Shown piece by piece: positions 59,860 to 61,637 of a stretch of 61,637 nt of DNA (position 1 is its first letter; every line of letters starts with the position of its first letter). The DNA comes from Candidatus Mediterraneibacter merdipullorum (lineage in GTDB: Bacteria > Bacillota > Clostridia > Lachnospirales > Lachnospiraceae), in assembly GCA_019117125.1 (NCBI GenBank), contig DXAL01000042.1, positions 1 to 61,637 on the forward strand, given 5' to 3'. The notes under the pieces were generated by a model. That model had not been told where the DNA came from. It did not search any database and saw only the letters and a program-made list of their open reading frames with translations. The translations under genes and the position numbers were made by a program.

Positions 59860-60375
59860 ATGGACAGAGAGAAAATACAGGCTTATCTGAAAGAAAGAAA
59901 TATGCATTTGATTACGGAAGATGACGACGCGGCAATCGCGGCAATCATCCGCGCGAATCTGGAACGATATCATCTGGACATCCCCGGAACAGCGTATTTT
60001 GACCCGGAGCTGGACCACCTGAGCAGATATTATAATGGTGAGCCGGATGAGAGGGCGTACTTCATCCTGACAGACGGGAGCGGACAGGTGATTGGGGGAG
60101 TGGGCATTGCAGATTTCCCCGGGTTTGAACGGTGCGCAGAGATTCAGAAGCTCTATGTGGCAGACGGATGGAAAGGCCGGGGATACGGGAGAATGCTAAT
60201 GAAGACAATAGAGGAATATGCCCGGGAAGCAGGCTTCCAGAGATTGTATCTTGAGACACATTCCAATCTGGATGTGGCCATGCACATGTATGAGAAGTAT
60301 GGATTTCATCTGATCGGGCGGCCGGAGACAGTTGTGCACAGTACCATGGACCGGTTTTATATGAAAGAACTGTAG
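59860..60375 (+). CDS. GNAT-family N-acetyltransferase
   Basis: 171 residues: N-terminal helical part, GNAT core with GQVIGGVGIADFPG, EIQKLYVADGWKGRGYGRMLMKTIEEYAREAG (acetyl-CoA loop RGYG) and LETHSNLDVAMHMYEKYGFHLIGRP. Complete and probably active; substrate unknown. The ribosome binding site is weak (GAGAGAAT). It follows the cloverleaf repeats and its TAG stop is the first triplet of the palindromic element at 60373. Confidence 0.9.
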   Translation: MDREKIQAYLKERNMHLITEDDDAAIAAIIRANLERYHLDIPGTAYFDPELDHLSRYYNGEPDERAYFILTDGSGQVIGGVGIADFPGFERCAEIQKLYVADGWKGRGYGRMLMKTIEEYAREAGFQRLYLETHSNLDVAMHMYEKYGFHLIGRPETVVHSTMDRFYMKEL

Positions 60376-60420
60376 CATCAGTGTACAACGACCGTATTGT
60401 CCCCTTGCACACTGATGCTA
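60373..60420. repeat. dispersed palindromic element, copy 2
   Basis: Arms TAGCATCAGTGTACAA (60373-60388) and TTGCACACTGATGCTA (60405-60420) pair at 15 of 16 positions around CGACCGTATTGTCCCC. Same motif as at 25764-25816, with G-to-A and C-to-T changes in both arms that keep the pairing. The TAG at 60373-60375 is the stop codon of the GNAT gene. Confidence 0.75.
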
Positions 60421-60441
60421 GAGCCGGAAGGAGGAACGATT

Positions 60442-61266
60442 GTGATCGAGATCATGTTCGGAGAAAGTGAAGCCGGTTCCATGAAAATGGCAAAGCGATG
60501 TAAAGATGAGAACGATGAGGAAGTGATCTGTCTCGGATTTCTTCTGGATATCGGTGATATCAGGGAGCCTGTCGACAGCATTTACCGCAAAGAACTGATT
60601 TATTCTATGTATGCTCAGGAACAATGGGGCAGAGATGAAGAAATGGACAGAGAACTGCGGGAGACAGGGAATATGTACTGCCGGGAAATGGAACGGCTGC
60701 TGGCATATTTGCAGGCTGGAAAGCCGGTCAGGATATGGTACAGTGATGCGCCGTATTCAGCCTGTGGATTTTATCATATCTGCGATGAACTGCAGAAATA
60801 TGAAAATGATGTGTTTGCTGTAAAACTACCGGATTATATAGAGAAGGAAGACGATACAGTCATTTACAGCAACTGGGGTGAAGTACCGGTAGAAGAACTG
60901 ATGGGATTTACATCAGAAGAGAGAACACTGAAGAAAAGAGATCTGCTGTATTATGCATCATTATGGCAGGAACTTCGGGAAGACAACAGTTCGCTTCGGG
61001 CAGTGGTTAATGGACGGCTGACAGGCGTGCCGGAAGATTTCTATGATTTCCTGATTAAGAAGGAAATCACAGATCAACCGCAGAAAGAAGCCGTTGTCAT
61101 TGGAAATATACTTGGAAAACATCCGGGCGGAGTAAGAGACTGGTGGTATGCGAAGCGGATTGATGTGATGATTGAACATGGTTATATAAAAGTAGATGAG
61201 GAATCAGAGAATAAATATGCAAGGATGATATCCAGGAGGAGTAATATTGGACCTGACAAAATTTAG
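60442..61266 (+). CDS. DUF1835 domain-containing protein
   Basis: 274 residues from a GTG start at 60442 with AGGAGG seven bases upstream. The N-terminus VIEIMFGESEAGSMKMA matches the DUF1835 family opening, and the DUF3658-like C-terminal region follows (WQELREDNSSLRAVVNGRLTGVPEDFYDFLI). Soluble, acidic. A region YSDAPYSACGFYHICDEL resembles the conserved WYSxxPxExCGF part of the family. Function unknown. Overlaps the next gene by 20 bases. Confidence 0.82.
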   Translation: MIEIMFGESEAGSMKMAKRCKDENDEEVICLGFLLDIGDIREPVDSIYRKELIYSMYAQEQWGRDEEMDRELRETGNMYCREMERLLAYLQAGKPVRIWYSDAPYSACGFYHICDELQKYENDVFAVKLPDYIEKEDDTVIYSNWGEVPVEELMGFTSEERTLKKRDLLYYASLWQELREDNSSLRAVVNGRLTGVPEDFYDFLIKKEITDQPQKEAVVIGNILGKHPGGVRDWWYAKRIDVMIEHGYIKVDEESENKYARMISRRSNIGPDKI

Positions 61267-61637
61267 CTGGACAAGACAGCCGGAGTGTTTCCGGATCACA
61301 GCCGGCACAGTGGAGATCGTCACGAAACCGCACACGGATCTGTGGCAGCGCACGTATTATCATTTCCGCAATGACAATGCACCGGTTTTTCAGATGGAGA
61401 CGGAGGAACAGTATTTCAGTTTTGTCGTGAAAACGGAGTTCGCAGACAGCCACCACCGTTTCGACCAGTGCGGGATCGTGATGTATCTGGACAGCGAGAA
61501 CTGGCTGAAAGGTTCCATCGAGTATGAGAATGACGAGTATCAGCATCTGGGCAGCGTGGTCACGAATGAGGGCTGGTCGGACTGGGCGACAACGGTCATA
61601 CCGGCGGACGTGAAGTCCATGTGGTACCGGTTCAGCC
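61247..61637 (+). CDS. DUF1349 family protein (5' portion)
   Basis: The gene runs off the right edge; 130 codons are present. It starts at a TTG (61247) with AGGAGG seven bases upstream, inside the end of the previous gene. The product (TKFSWTRQPECFRIT...RTYYHFRNDNAPVFQM...CGIVMYLDSENWLKGSIEYEN...MWYRFS) fits the DUF1349/regulation-of-enolase-1 family, a concanavalin-like beta sandwich thought to bind carbohydrate. No signal peptide. Biological role unknown. Confidence 0.85.
   Translation, partial: MDLTKFSWTRQPECFRITAGTVEIVTKPHTDLWQRTYYHFRNDNAPVFQMETEEQYFSFVVKTEFADSHHRFDQCGIVMYLDSENWLKGSIEYENDEYQHLGSVVTNEGWSDWATTVIPADVKSMWYRFS

Noticed and set aside
1-61637. CRISPR arrays, insertion sequences, prophage, tRNA/rRNA genes
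   Set aside because: Looked for repeat-spacer patterns, transposase or integrase motifs and conserved RNA signatures; none found.

Overview
The window is about 61.6 kb of chromosome from an anaerobic Firmicute, most likely a gut Lachnospiraceae (order Clostridia). This call rests on family-level signals: AGGAGG-type ribosome binding sites, glycyl-radical fermentation (pyruvate formate-lyase), pyruvate phosphate dikinase, a putative sensory [FeFe]-hydrogenase, DUF4317, IreB, DUF1292, a BceRS-BceAB-type module and a Clostridia-type 6S RNA. The genus cannot be fixed from the sequence alone. Most of the region is ordinary, GC-richer core genome with tight operons. I saw no transposase, integrase, phage gene, CRISPR array, tRNA or rRNA.

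Layout. 1-4.7 kb: 3' end of ppdK, a small XRE regulator, an anchored secreted protein and an HtrA protease. 4.7-8.25 kb (minus strand): a GntR regulator with an ABC ATPase and permease, under an operator-promoter that can be read directly. 8.4-12.7 kb: a folate operon (folC, folE, an HD-domain protein, folP, folB-folK fusion). 13.3-16.2 kb: hydrogenase-like PAS protein with a SpoIIE-type phosphatase. 16.3-19.6 kb: phasin-like protein, UbiB-family kinase, undecaprenol/diacylglycerol kinase, SseB-like protein. 19.6-24.8 kb: GNAT plus a two-component system and BceAB-type transporter. 25-30 kb: livHMGF transporter without a livJ, bracketed by two cytidylate-kinase-like paralogues. 30-36 kb: L,D-transpeptidase, pflB-pflA, DUF4317. 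36-38 kb: GNAT and MATE exporter. 38-45.7 kb: one long operon with molybdenum cofactor genes, a GH25 lysozyme lipoprotein, prmA, rsmE, cysteine desulfurase and thiI. 45.7-52.8 kb: HPr-like protein, mtaB, then ireB-ruvX-DUF1292-fur-rnj-trmR-U32, a relative of the yrzL-yrrK-yrzB-yrrM-yrrN/O cluster of Bacillus. 52.8-56.3 kb: EFR1 ferredoxin, 6S RNA, YihY, Ogt, histidine phosphatase. 56.3-61.6 kb: accessory stretch with a broken higB/intact higA, small regulators, GNATs, a multi-hairpin tandem repeat and DUF1835/DUF1349 genes.

How the parts fit. The folate, Moco, tRNA-modification (ThiI, MtaB, TrmR, U32) and rRNA/ribosomal protein methylation genes are housekeeping. PFL, PPDK and the hydrogenase-phosphatase pair concern fermentative energy and redox sensing. 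The Bce-like and GntR-ABC modules look like cell-envelope stress systems.

The least explained signal is at 59519-59798. It holds two tandem copies (131 and 132 bp) of a unit whose first 72 nt fold, with perfect stems, into a four-way cloverleaf. The closing stem of that cloverleaf contains an extended -10 promoter. A second non-coding signal is a dispersed palindrome around the motif AGCGTCAGTGTACAA, found at 25764, 56966 (half) and 60373. At two of these sites it supplies the stop codon of the upstream gene.
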